Assembly: GCA_036399715.1 (NCBI GenBank)
Contig: DASWMO010000305.1
Location: forward strand, 1-15,505
Reading direction: 5' to 3'
Origin: DASVSE01 sp036399715
Lineage (GTDB): Bacteria; Bacteroidota; Rhodothermia; Rhodothermales; Rubricoccaceae
DNA: 15,505 nt
Positions 7,558-14,941 of this stretch are shown here, piece by piece. The notes below the pieces were generated by a model. The model did not search any database. It saw only the letters and a program-made list of their open reading frames with translations, and had not been told where the DNA came from. Both the position numbers and the translations under genes were made by a program. Each line of letters starts with the position of its first letter. Within the stretch, counting starts at the first letter, position 1.

Positions 7558-10272
7558 ATGACCACGCCCCCCGCGACGCCCGCTGCCATTCCCTCCGGCC
7601 AGCCCTACGACCCGGCCGCCGTCGAGGGCCGCTGGACGGCGTACTGGGAGGCCGCGGGCGTCTTCCACGCCGACCCCGAGCGCGTGATCTCGGGCGAGCG
7701 CGAGCCGTTCGTGATCGCGATGCCGCCGCCCAACGTCACGGGCCGGCTCCACATGGGCCACGCGCTCCAGGACACCGTCCAGGACCTGCTCATCCGCTAC
7801 CACCGCGCCCGCGGCTTCGAGGCGCTCTGGATCCCCGGCATGGACCACGCCGGCATCGCGACGCAGAACGTCGTCGAGCGGCACCTCCGCACGCAGGGCA
7901 TCGAGCGGAAGAAAATCGGCCGCGCGGCCTTCCTGGAGCACGTCTGGAACTGGAAGGCCGAGTACGGCGGGGCCATCCTCGAGCAGAAGCGCCGCCTCGG
8001 CGACTCGTGCGACTGGCGCTTCGAGCGCTTTACGATGGACGACGGGCTCTCGCGGGCCGTCCAGCACACGTTCGTGCGGCTCTATACCGAGGGCCTCGTC
8101 TACCGCGGCGACTACCTCGTGAACTGGGACCCGGACAACCAGACGGTCCTCTCGAACGAGGAGGTCGACACCGTCGAGCGCGCAGGGAGCCTCTGGACCG
8201 TCCGCTATGCCGTCGTGGACGCCGACGGGGCCGACACGGGCGAGTTCCTGTCCGTGGCCACGACGCGCCCCGAGACGATCCCGGCCGACACGGGCGTCGC
8301 GGTGCACCCGGACGACGAGCGCTTCCGGCACCTCGTCGGCCAGCGCGTGCGCGTGCCGCTCACCGACCGCCTCGTGCCGGTCGTCGCCGACGACGTCATC
8401 AAGATGGACTTCGGCGCGGGCGCGCTCAAGGTCACGCCGGGCCACTCCGAGATCGACTTCGAGATTGGTAAGCGTCACAGCCTTCCGACGCTCTCGATCC
8501 TCAACCCCGACGGCACGCTCAATGCGCTCGCCGGCGCCTATGCCGGCCTCGACCGGGCCGTCGCCAAAAAGCAGATCGTGGCCGACCTCGACGCGGCTGG
8601 CCTGCTCGCGAAGACCGAGGCGTACACGGTCCAGACGCCCGTCTCGAGCCGCTCCGGCGCCGTCATCGAGCCGCTGCTCTCGCCGCAGTGGTACGTCTCG
8701 ATGAAGCCGCTTGCCGAGAAGGCGCTCGCGGCCATCCACGCCGGCGACGTCACGTTCCACCCGGCCCGCTGGAAGAACGAGATGGTCCGCTGGCTCGACG
8801 AGGGCCGCGACTGGCCCATCAGCCGGCAACTCTGGTGGGGACACCGCATCCCCATCTGGTACCCGACGCGGGCGGACGGCTCACGCGACGAGGCCGCGTA
8901 CGTCGTCAGCCTCGACTCGCCGGGCGACGGGTTCGTGCAGGACGACGACGTGCTCGACACGTGGTTCTCGTCGTGGCTCTGGCCCTTCGCGACGCTCGGA
9001 TGGCCCGAAGCCGGCGGCGACGGAACGCCGATGCCGGCCATGCAGGCGTTCTACCCCGGCTCGGTCCTCGTTTCGGGCTACGACATTCTCGGCATCTGGA
9101 TCTCGCGGATGCTCATGGCCGGTCTCCACTTTACGGGCGAGGTCCCGTTCCGCGACGTGGCCGTGACCGGGATGGTGAAGGACAAGCAGGGCCGCAAGAT
9201 GTCCAAGAGCCTCGGCAACGGCATCGACCCGCTCGACATGGCGGACCAGTACGGCGCCGACGCCGTCCGCTTTACGCTCGCTGTGCTGTGCGCGCAGGGG
9301 CAGGACATCAAGCTGGACCCGTCGGGCTTCGAGGGCGGGCGCAACTTCGCCAACAAGCTCTGGAATGCCTTCAACGTATTCGGCCGCTTTCTGGAGACCG
9401 ACGACGCCGGCCACCCGACGACGGATGTCAGCCCGATGCCTGAGCCTGCCTCGCTCGTCGAGCAGTGGATCGCGACGCGCTTCGCCGAGACGGTTGCGGC
9501 CGTCGACGAGGCCCTCGCGAAGTACCGCATCAGCGAAGCCGCGCAGACGGTTTACGATTTCGTGTGGCGCGACGTGTGCGACTGGTACCTCGAAGTCGCC
9601 AAGCCCGCCCCCGGCGAGCCGATGGACCCGCGCACGCTCGCGTTCTCGGTCGGGCTCTACGAGAACGTGCTGCGGCTCGTGCACCCGTTCATGCCGTTCG
9701 TGAGCGAGGAGCTGTGGTGGAAGCTGCGCCCACGGCCGATCGGCGACTCCCTCGCCGCTGCCGCGTGGCCCACGCCCGGCGCGACGTTCCCCGAGGAGGC
9801 CGCGACGTTCGCAAGCGTCCAGGAGGTCGTCGGGGCGGTTCGCCAGATCCGCGCCCAGTACGCCGTTGCGCCCTCGAAGCGCATCGAGGCCGAGGTCCAC
9901 GTGCCCGACGCGGCCGCCGCCGAGGCGCTCGACCGGCTCGCCGGGGCGACGGTCACGCGCCTCGCGGGCCTGAGCGCGCTCCGCGTCGGGACGACGATGG
10001 AGAAGCCGCCGGCGAGCGCGGCCGTCCTCCTCGGGCGGATGGCGGTCTTCGTGCCGCTCGCGGGCACGATCGACCTCGACGCCGAGCGTGCCCGCCTCGG
10101 CCGCGAGATCGAGGCGAAGGGGGGCTTCCTGCGGTCTGTCGAGGCCAAGCTCACCAACGAGACGTTCGTCTCGCGCGCTCCGGAGGCCGTTGTCGCCGTC
10201 GAGCGCCAGAAGGCGGCCGACGCCGCGGCGCAGATCGACGCCCTCCGCGCAACGCTCGCGGACCTCGGCTAG
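7558..10272 (+). CDS. valS: Valyl-tRNA synthetase
   Basis: This cytoplasmic class I synthetase charges tRNA-Val with valine and hydrolyses mischarged Thr-tRNA. It is full length at 904 residues. The signature PPPNVTGRLHMGHAL (HIGH-type motif near 63-68) is present, as is the CP1 editing-domain motif TTRPET near 235, here continuing IPADTGVAVHPDDERF where many ValRS read a Gly before the Asp. QLWWGHRIPIWY follows, then KMSKS at 547-551. The anticodon-binding domain (FVWRDVCDWYLEVAKP, FMPFVSEELWWKLRP) is intact. The C-terminal 70 residues (DLDAERARLGREIEAKGG...) form the ValRS-specific coiled-coil arm. The ATG at 7558 gives the expected N-terminus, with YDPAAVEGRWTAYWEAAGVF shortly after it. 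The plus-strand lipoprotein gene begins 73 nt downstream. Confidence 0.98.
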   Translation: MTTPPATPAAIPSGQPYDPAAVEGRWTAYWEAAGVFHADPERVISGEREPFVIAMPPPNVTGRLHMGHALQDTVQDLLIRYHRARGFEALWIPGMDHAGIATQNVVERHLRTQGIERKKIGRAAFLEHVWNWKAEYGGAILEQKRRLGDSCDWRFERFTMDDGLSRAVQHTFVRLYTEGLVYRGDYLVNWDPDNQTVLSNEEVDTVERAGSLWTVRYAVVDADGADTGEFLSVATTRPETIPADTGVAVHPDDERFRHLVGQRVRVPLTDRLVPVVADDVIKMDFGAGALKVTPGHSEIDFEIGKRHSLPTLSILNPDGTLNALAGAYAGLDRAVAKKQIVADLDAAGLLAKTEAYTVQTPVSSRSGAVIEPLLSPQWYVSMKPLAEKALAAIHAGDVTFHPARWKNEMVRWLDEGRDWPISRQLWWGHRIPIWYPTRADGSRDEAAYVVSLDSPGDGFVQDDDVLDTWFSSWLWPFATLGWPEAGGDGTPMPAMQAFYPGSVLVSGYDILGIWISRMLMAGLHFTGEVPFRDVAVTGMVKDKQGRKMSKSLGNGIDPLDMADQYGADAVRFTLAVLCAQGQDIKLDPSGFEGGRNFANKLWNAFNVFGRFLETDDAGHPTTDVSPMPEPASLVEQWIATRFAETVAAVDEALAKYRISEAAQTVYDFVWRDVCDWYLEVAKPAPGEPMDPRTLAFSVGLYENVLRLVHPFMPFVSEELWWKLRPRPIGDSLAAAAWPTPGATFPEEAATFASVQEVVGAVRQIRAQYAVAPSKRIEAEVHVPDAAAAEALDRLAGATVTRLAGLSALRVGTTMEKPPASAAVLLGRMAVFVPLAGTIDLDAERARLGREIEAKGGFLRSVEAKLTNETFVSRAPEAVVAVERQKAADAAAQIDALRATLADLG

Positions 10273-10345
10273 GGCAAAACGTCGGCTCCTGGGTCCGCGT
10301 CACGGCGCACCGTCCGACCTTTCCATCTCACCTCCAGGTCCACCG

Positions 10346-10765
10346 ATGAGACGCGTCGCTTCCTGCCTTCTCCTGATCGCCGCCGTCGCCCTCGCCGGAT
10401 GTGACAGCCTGACCGGTGTCGAGCCGAGCGCGTCCTCTGCCTCGGCTGCGGACGTCGCCGCAGCGCGGGCCGTCTGGGACGCAAACGGGCCGGCCAGTTA
10501 CCGGCTCCGGTATACCCAGTCGTGCTTTTGCGATGCCGGCGAAAAAGAGGTCACGGTCCGCGACGGCGTCGCGGTCGGCGAGACGGGCTTCACAATTGAC
10601 GACCTGTTCGACCTCGCCGCGGCCGGGTTCGGACAGGACGGATCCATCGAGGTGCGGCTGAGCGAGAGCGCGCCGCGCTTCCCTGTCCTCATCGACATCG
10701 GGGACCCGCCCGGCATCGCCGACGCTGCGATCCGGGTTGAGGTGACCGGCTTCGAGGTCGACTAA
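10346..10765 (+). CDS. Small lipoprotein with DUF6174-like domain
   Basis: A 139-residue envelope lipoprotein of unknown function. Residues 1-18 form a signal peptide ending in lipobox LAGC with Cys19 as the lipidation site, followed by a Ser/Ala-rich linker. The mature domain begins ARAVWDANGPASYRLRYTQS, then CFC, then EVTVRDGV, FTIDDLFD and a C-terminal PVLIDIGDPPGIADAAIRVEV strand pair. This order matches the DUF6174 pattern as I remember it. The ATG at 10346 is chosen because it directly precedes the charged n-region; the frame is open further upstream but overlaps valS. It may be co-transcribed with valS, though the functions do not suggest a link. A hairpin follows the stop. Confidence 0.82.
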   Translation: MRRVASCLLLIAAVALAGCDSLTGVEPSASSASAADVAAARAVWDANGPASYRLRYTQSCFCDAGEKEVTVRDGVAVGETGFTIDDLFDLAAAGFGQDGSIEVRLSESAPRFPVLIDIGDPPGIADAAIRVEVTGFEVD

Positions 10766-10771
10766 AAGGGA

Positions 10772-10803
10772 ACGCGCCGGCCACCCGAAGGCGGCCGGCG
10801 CGT
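10772..10803. terminator. Hairpin terminator between convergent lipoprotein genes
   Basis: ACGCGCCGGCC (10772-10782) and GGCCGGCGCGT (10793-10803) form a perfect 11-bp stem with a 10-nt loop, 6 nt after the plus-strand stop and 19 nt beyond the minus-strand stop. On the minus strand it is followed by a short T-run (CCCTTTTAG), so intrinsic termination is most plausible for the minus-strand gene; it may serve both. Confidence 0.7.
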
Positions 10804-10822
10804 CGGGCCGAAGCGGGCGCCG

Positions 10823-11275
10823 TTACTCGGCCGACGCGCTGGAGCGCGTCACCGTGAACGTCGCCTCCGAGTCGCCGGCGCCGCCGAACGGCGCGTCCTG
10901 GAGCACGAGCGGGGCGGCGGTGAGGTCGGCCGTCGAGAAGCCCGTGCTGCGTGCGAGCAGGCGCGACTGCAGGACGCTGTTCTCCCAGTCGAACACGGCG
11001 ATGTACATCGTCGACGTGGTCGAGGGGATCGAGAAGCTGTCCGGCAGCGACGTTACGAGTGAGTCCGTGCTCGCGCCCTGCTGGATCTCGGAGCGGTAGT
11101 AGGAGCGGCCAACGGCGTCCTGGACCTCGAAGAACAGGTCCGCCGAGGGGCCCGTCGCGGCCGGCAGGTTCGTCGCCTGAAGGCTGGCGATCGGGGCGAC
11201 GGCGTCGGAGCCGCCGGAGAAGTCACAGCCGGCGAGCGCGAGCGCGCCGAGCGAGAAGAGGAGCGTCTTGCGCAT
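10823..11275 (-). CDS. Small lipoprotein, possibly C2-like beta domain
   Basis: A 150-residue lipoprotein. Its signal peptide MRKTLLFSLGALALAGC places the lipidated Cys at residue 17. The remaining residues are beta-rich with no transmembrane segment. The order of motifs (IASLQATNLP, then SADLFFEVQDAVGRSYYRSEI, then LPDSFSIPS, then MYIAVFDWEN, then SRLLARSTGF) resembles the strand pattern of C2-type sandwiches, but the acidic calcium loops are not obvious. The ATG at 11275 is preferred because it gives a clean lipoprotein signal; a longer reading from further upstream has no support. It is convergent with the DUF6174-like lipoprotein and divergent from the type III PKS. I do not recognise a named family with certainty. 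Confidence 0.78.
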   Translation of the reverse strand: MRKTLLFSLGALALAGCDFSGGSDAVAPIASLQATNLPAATGPSADLFFEVQDAVGRSYYRSEIQQGASTDSLVTSLPDSFSIPSTTSTMYIAVFDWENSVLQSRLLARSTGFSTADLTAAPLVLQDAPFGGAGDSEATFTVTRSSASAE

Positions 11276-11328
11276 GGGGGAAACCAGGGTGGGATGGAAG
11301 GCAAGACGGGTGTCGGCGCGCCCACGGC

Positions 11329-11336
11329 CAAGGTTA
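11329..11336 (-). promoter_or_regulatory. Putative -7 box (TAACCTTG) of the minus-strand lipoprotein
   Basis: On the minus strand TAACCTTG lies 53 nt upstream of the lipoprotein ATG and matches TAnnTTTG with one difference. An A8 tract (plus-strand T8 at 11348-11355) lies 11 nt further upstream. The 18 bp at 11326-11343 match 1039-1056 at 16 positions. Confidence 0.33.
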
Positions 11337-11411
11337 AGCGCCGCCGATTTTTTTTGCGCGCGCGCCGATTCCGCCAGTCGCGCGTTAGGGGCCCACATCT
11401 CTTTTGGCTCC

Positions 11412-12587
11412 ATGGCTCCCCGCCTCCCCGTCCCCCGCGCCTTTCTCACGTCTCGGCCGCTCCCGCTCGGCATTCACATGGCGCAGGCCGACGGCGTCGC
11501 GTGGATGAAGGCCGCCCTCCAGCGCGTCGCCGAGTCGCAGCCCGTGCCGGACCTCGCGCGCGCGCTCCGCTTCTACGACCTCCTCGCGCGGCAGAGCCAC
11601 ATCGACTCGCGCGTGACCTGCCTCGAGGACTACACGCACCAGGACTGGGACCGCATGCGGGTCCACACCGCGCCGCATGCCGGTGACGGGCAGGCCGCCC
11701 CCGGCGACGCGCCGTGGTTCCGCGCGCCGCTCGACGGCCGCATGGAGGTGTTCGCCGAGACGGCCCTCGCCATCGCCCGGCAGGCGTTCGAGGACGACAC
11801 CCACGCGCCGGACGCGCTCGTCCAGGTGTCGTGCACGGGCTACGACAGTCCCAACGCGGTCCAGCGCGTCGCCGTCGAGAAGGCGTGGGGCGCGGGCACG
11901 CGCGTGCTGTCGGTCGGCCACATGGGCTGCTACGCCGCCGTGCCAGCCGTCGCGACGGCCGCCGACGTCGTCGCGGCGATGGCGTCGCGCACGGGCGCGG
12001 ACGCCACGGCGGCGGTCCTGCTCGTCGAGCTGTGCACGCTCCACCACGACCCGGCGACGACCGACGTCGAGCAGATCGTGCAGCAGTGCCTCTTCGCCGA
12101 CGGCGCCGCGCGCGTCGACGTCACGGCCGAGGCGCCGGACGCGCCGCACTTTGCACTTCTCGACCACGCCGAGGCGATCCTGCCCGACACGCTCGGCGAG
12201 ATGACGTGGCGCACGGCCAGCCCGGCCTTCCGCATGACGCTCTCGCGCAATGTGCCGACGCACATCCGCGAGCAGGTCGGGCCGTTCATGGAGGCGATGC
12301 TCGCCCGAAACGGCCTCACGGTCGCGGACGTCGACGCGTTCGCCGTCCACCCCGGCGGCCCGCGCGTGATCGAGTCCACGGCTGAGGCGCTCGGCCTGCC
12401 CGAGGGCAAGGTGACGCACAGCCAGGCCGTCCTGCGCGAGCGCGGCAACATGTCGTCCACGACGCTGCCGCACATCTGGGCTGCGATGCTCGCCGACGAC
12501 GCCCTCCCGGCCGGCGCGCTCGTCGCGTCAGTCGCCTTCGGCCCGGGCCTGACGGTCGTCGGGAACGTGATGCGGAAGGGGGCCTAA
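11412..12587 (+). CDS. Type III polyketide synthase (chalcone/stilbene synthase superfamily)
   Basis: A 391-residue homodimeric-type ketosynthase that extends a CoA-bound starter with malonyl-CoA and cyclises the product to a pyrone, resorcinol or similar ring. The N-terminal half carries VSCTGYDSPN (about 139-148) and GHMGCYAAVPA with nucleophile Cys173. The C-terminal half carries AVHPGGPRVIE with His313 and RERGNMSSTTL with Asn346. The spacing Cys-140-His-33-Asn agrees with known type III PKSs (chalcone synthase Cys164, His303, Asn336). LFADGAARV and FGPGLTV are also present. In the segment VELCTLHHDP the position of the plant gatekeeper Phe215 appears to be His. The ATG at 11412 gives a normal length. 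A UbiG-like methyltransferase follows after 71 nt, suggesting a methylated product; starter and product cannot be read from the sequence. Confidence 0.93.
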   Translation: MAPRLPVPRAFLTSRPLPLGIHMAQADGVAWMKAALQRVAESQPVPDLARALRFYDLLARQSHIDSRVTCLEDYTHQDWDRMRVHTAPHAGDGQAAPGDAPWFRAPLDGRMEVFAETALAIARQAFEDDTHAPDALVQVSCTGYDSPNAVQRVAVEKAWGAGTRVLSVGHMGCYAAVPAVATAADVVAAMASRTGADATAAVLLVELCTLHHDPATTDVEQIVQQCLFADGAARVDVTAEAPDAPHFALLDHAEAILPDTLGEMTWRTASPAFRMTLSRNVPTHIREQVGPFMEAMLARNGLTVADVDAFAVHPGGPRVIESTAEALGLPEGKVTHSQAVLRERGNMSSTTLPHIWAAMLADDALPAGALVASVAFGPGLTVVGNVMRKGA

Positions 12588-12658
12588 GGACCCCGCGGTT
12601 GGCATCGATGCCCGCCGTGCGGTTCGTCTCGTTTTGTCATCCCGACTCCGCATTTCGA

Positions 12659-13408
12659 ATGTCCCGGTCCACGACGGTCAACAACGACTTCTACAGCGAC
12701 CTCGGCGAGCGCTGGTTCGAGGACGACGGCCACGCGATCGCGCTTCTGCGTGCCGAGGGGCACTTCAAGACGGACTACGTGCGCCGCGCCTTCGCCCGCG
12801 CGGGCGTCGCGCCGGGCGCGCGCGTGCTGGACGTCGCCTGCGGCGCGGGCCTCGTCTCGCTGCCGCTGGCCGCAGACGGCTACCGCGTCCGCGGCGTGGA
12901 CCTCGCCGAAGGCGCGCTCGACGTCGCCCGGCGGCGCGTGCCCGCCGGCCACGACGCCACGTTCGCCGTCGCCGACGCGACGGCGCTGCCCGACGCCGAC
13001 GGCTCGGCCGACGCGGTCCTGCTGCTGGACGTGCTCGAACACGTCGAGAGCGTGCCCGACGTCCTCGCCGAGGCCGCGCGTGTCGTGCGGCCCGGCGGGC
13101 CGGTGATCTTCAACACGTTCAACCGGACGCCGCTCGCGACGCTCGTCGCCGTCCACGGCTTCAAATTCGTCACGCAGGACGCGCCGGATCACGTCCACGT
13201 GTCGCGCTACTTCGTGCCGCCGGAGAGCCTCCGCGCCTCGGCGGCCTACGTCGGGCTGCGCATGGAGGACGTCCACGGGCTGCGGCCGCGCCTCGACGGC
13301 GCGTTCTGGCGGTCGATTGCCCGGCGGCGCGTGGACCCCGCATTCCGGTTCGTGCCGACGCGCTCGCTCGCGGTCGGCTACATCGGCACGGCGATCCGCG
13401 AGCGCTGA
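12659..13408 (+). CDS. UbiG-like class I SAM-dependent O-methyltransferase
   Basis: A 249-residue methyltransferase. The N-terminus (STTVNNDFYSDLGERWFED) and the downstream order match UbiG: SAM-binding motif I VLDVACGAG at residues 56-64, the acidic end of strand 2 in RGVDLAEGALDVA, LDVLEHVESVPDVL, then RPGGPVIFNTFNRTPLATLV, and SRYFVPPESLRA where UbiG has its KFIKP-type segment. The length is close to UbiG (about 240). The ATG at 12659 is chosen because UbiG-like sequence starts there; ATG at 12608 would add 17 unlike residues. Most Bacteroidota use menaquinone rather than ubiquinone, and the gene directly follows a type III PKS, so a phenolic polyketide is a likelier substrate than a ubiquinone precursor (inference). 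It is convergent with fbp, with only 15 nt between the stops. Confidence 0.85.
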   Translation: MSRSTTVNNDFYSDLGERWFEDDGHAIALLRAEGHFKTDYVRRAFARAGVAPGARVLDVACGAGLVSLPLAADGYRVRGVDLAEGALDVARRRVPAGHDATFAVADATALPDADGSADAVLLLDVLEHVESVPDVLAEAARVVRPGGPVIFNTFNRTPLATLVAVHGFKFVTQDAPDHVHVSRYFVPPESLRASAAYVGLRMEDVHGLRPRLDGAFWRSIARRRVDPAFRFVPTRSLAVGYIGTAIRER

Positions 13409-13423
13409 CGCCCGCCTCGCGGC

Positions 13424-14503
13424 CTACGCGGGCATCTCGCCGCGGAGGAAGGCCTCGCACTGGCGCACCATCGCCGGCGAGCCGATGTAGAGCGGCGTCC
13501 GCTGGTGGAGGGCCGTTGGCTCGACGTCGAGGACGGGCCCGTCGCCCGTCGAGGCGACGCCGCCGGCCTGCTCGACGATGAACGCGAGCGGGTTCGCCTC
13601 GTACATCAGGCGCAGCTTGCCCTGCGGCGAGCGCGCGTTCGAGGGGTAGATGTAGATGCCGCCCTTGACGAGGTTGCGGTGGAAGTCGGCCACGAACGAG
13701 CCGATGTAGCGCGTCGTGTAGGGCCGGTTCGTGGCCGCGTCCTCGGTCTGCATCCACTTGATGTACTCCTTCAGGCCGCGGCTCCACGAGTTGTAGTTGC
13801 CCTCGTTGACCGAGTACATCTGGCCCGTCTCGGGCGTGCGGATGTCGGGGTGCGACAGCAGAAACTCGCCGATGGACGGGTCGAGCGTGAAGCCGTTGAC
13901 GCCCGCGCCGGTCGTGTAGACGAGCATCGTCGACGAGCCGTAGATGACGTAGCCGGCCGCGACCTGCTTGCGGCCGCACTGGAGCGCGTGCTCCATCGTC
14001 ACGTGCCCGACGTGGTCGTCGGCGATGGAGTAGATCGAGAAGATGGTCCCGATGGACACGTTGACGTCGATGTTGGTCGAGCCGTCGAGCGGGTCGAAGA
14101 GGACGACGTACTTGCCCTGGCAGCCCTCGAAGAGGAGCGGGATGGCCTCTGCGTGCTCCTCGGAGCCGATGAGGCAGACCTCGCCGCCGCGGCGGAGGGC
14201 GCGGACGTACTCCTCGTGGGCGAGCAGGTCCAGCTTTTTCTGGATCTCGTCCTGCACGTTCACGTCGCCGGTGTCGCCGAAGAGGTCCACGAGGCCGGCC
14301 TTGCGCACGTCGCGGTCAACGATTTTGGCGGCGACGGCGATGTCGCGGAGCAGGCGCGAGAACTGGCCCTTGGAGCCGGGGCTCTCGTCCTGCCGCTCGA
14401 TGATGAACTGCTCGAGCGTCTTGAAGCTCGTCCCGCCGGAGAGCCCGTCGCGGGTGGCCGCCGGGGCGGCGATGGAGGCGGCGGTGGGCGTAGCGTCGGT
14501 CAT
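13424..14503 (-). CDS. fbp: Fructose-1,6-bisphosphatase, class I
   Basis: This cytoplasmic enzyme hydrolyses fructose 1,6-bisphosphate to fructose 6-phosphate in gluconeogenesis. It is full length at 359 residues. Metal-binding Glu115 and Glu116 (GSEEHAE) and the metal-binding signature FDPLDGSTNID (Asp137, Asp140) are intact. They are followed by SIGTIFSIYSI, the phosphate-binding region NEGNYNSW...YIGSFVADFHRNL and GKLRLMYEANPLAFIVEQAGG. The N-terminal 25 residues before SFKTLEQFIIE are an Ala/Thr-rich extension. The ATG overlaps the stop of the upstream DUF2064-like gene as ATGA, which suggests translational coupling. A TAGCTTCC box inside that gene could give a separate promoter. Confidence 0.97.
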   Translation of the reverse strand: MTDATPTAASIAAPAATRDGLSGGTSFKTLEQFIIERQDESPGSKGQFSRLLRDIAVAAKIVDRDVRKAGLVDLFGDTGDVNVQDEIQKKLDLLAHEEYVRALRRGGEVCLIGSEEHAEAIPLLFEGCQGKYVVLFDPLDGSTNIDVNVSIGTIFSIYSIADDHVGHVTMEHALQCGRKQVAAGYVIYGSSTMLVYTTGAGVNGFTLDPSIGEFLLSHPDIRTPETGQMYSVNEGNYNSWSRGLKEYIKWMQTEDAATNRPYTTRYIGSFVADFHRNLVKGGIYIYPSNARSPQGKLRLMYEANPLAFIVEQAGGVASTGDGPVLDVEPTALHQRTPLYIGSPAMVRQCEAFLRGEMPA

Positions 14504-14898
14504 AGGTTCGGGTTCACCCGACGGGCGGCTGGAAGCGGTTCCGGGGAAGCTACGCCGGCCCCGGCAAGCAGGATCTCCGGGAGGACGACGACGGCGAGAT
14601 CGGCCTCCAACGCGACACGGACGGCCTCGGATGCGGCGTCCGCGCGGGCGGCGTCGAGGGCGAGCAGGCCGGGGACGAGCTCGGTGAGGCCGAGAAGCGC
14701 CAGCGTGCCGCCCGGCCCGGGCCCGACAACCGTCGTCATCGGAGCGGACAGCTCGGCCTCGGCAAGGGCGAGAAACGCGGCGTCCGGCACCATCCCCGGC
14801 GTGACGAGCAGGACGGCTTCGTGGCCCGCGGCGAATGCGGCGACGGCGGCCCGGAGGCCAAGCGGCCCGGGGGCCGCGTCGAGGCGGGCAATGGGCAT
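14500..14898 (-). CDS. Short DUF2064-like protein, probably truncated and without active-site residues
   Basis: A 132-residue Ala/Leu-rich protein starting at ATG 14898. Its layout resembles the C-terminal half of DUF2064 (TIGR04282-type, GT-A-fold) transferases: PLGLRAAVAAFAAG at residues 12-25, a strand AVLLVTPGMVPD at 28-39 where the family has a GSDCP motif, and VVGPGPGGTLALLGL at 57-71 where the family has GPAxDGGYYLxGL. The conserved Asp residues of both motifs are absent and the family's N-terminal AKxPxPGxxKTRL region is missing, because the stop of the PAS gene lies only 43 nt upstream of the ATG. The stop overlaps the fbp start (ATGA). It is probably a non-catalytic or decaying protein; the family assignment is by eye. 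Confidence 0.6.
   Translation of the reverse strand: MPIARLDAAPGPLGLRAAVAAFAAGHEAVLLVTPGMVPDAAFLALAEAELSAPMTTVVGPGPGGTLALLGLTELVPGLLALDAARADAASEAVRVALEADLAVVVLPEILLAGAGVASPEPLPAARRVNPNL
14545..14552 (-). promoter_or_regulatory. Possible internal -7 box (TAGCTTCC) for fbp
   Basis: On the minus strand TAGCTTCC lies 41 nt before the fbp ATG, inside the DUF2064-like coding region. It is similar to the box before valS but deviates from TAnnTTTG at two positions, and a chance match within coding sequence is possible. Confidence 0.18.
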
Positions 14899-14941
14899 CG
14901 TCAGGCAGAGGTGCCGCTGCGCGTCCACGCGGCGGAGCGGT

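Noticed and set aside
7537..8844. 435-residue minus-strand open frame opposite valS
   Set aside because: Antisense shadow of a clear valyl-tRNA synthetase; its own sequence has no recognisable domain.
11348..11355. T8 tract in the divergent lipoprotein/PKS region
   Set aside because: No hairpin precedes it, so it is not a terminator; it might be an A-tract upstream of the minus-strand promoter but that alone is not enough for a feature.
11832..11834. Cys141 of the PKS (VSCTGYD) as catalytic nucleophile
   Set aside because: Spacing to His313 would be 172 residues, whereas Cys173 in GHMGCYAA gives the usual 140 and sits in the expected GC(F/Y)A motif.
11385..12473. 362-residue minus-strand open frame opposite the type III PKS
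   Set aside because: The plus strand encodes a PKS with the complete catalytic triad; the minus frame is Arg-rich and family-less.
12608..12658. Upstream ATG start for the methyltransferase
   Set aside because: The extra 17 residues have no UbiG-like character; similarity begins right after ATG 12659.
13410..13433. Possible hairpin between the methyltransferase and fbp (GCCCGC/GCGGGC)
   Set aside because: Only a 6-bp stem with a 12-nt loop, partly inside the fbp coding end, and no T-run; too weak to call a terminator.
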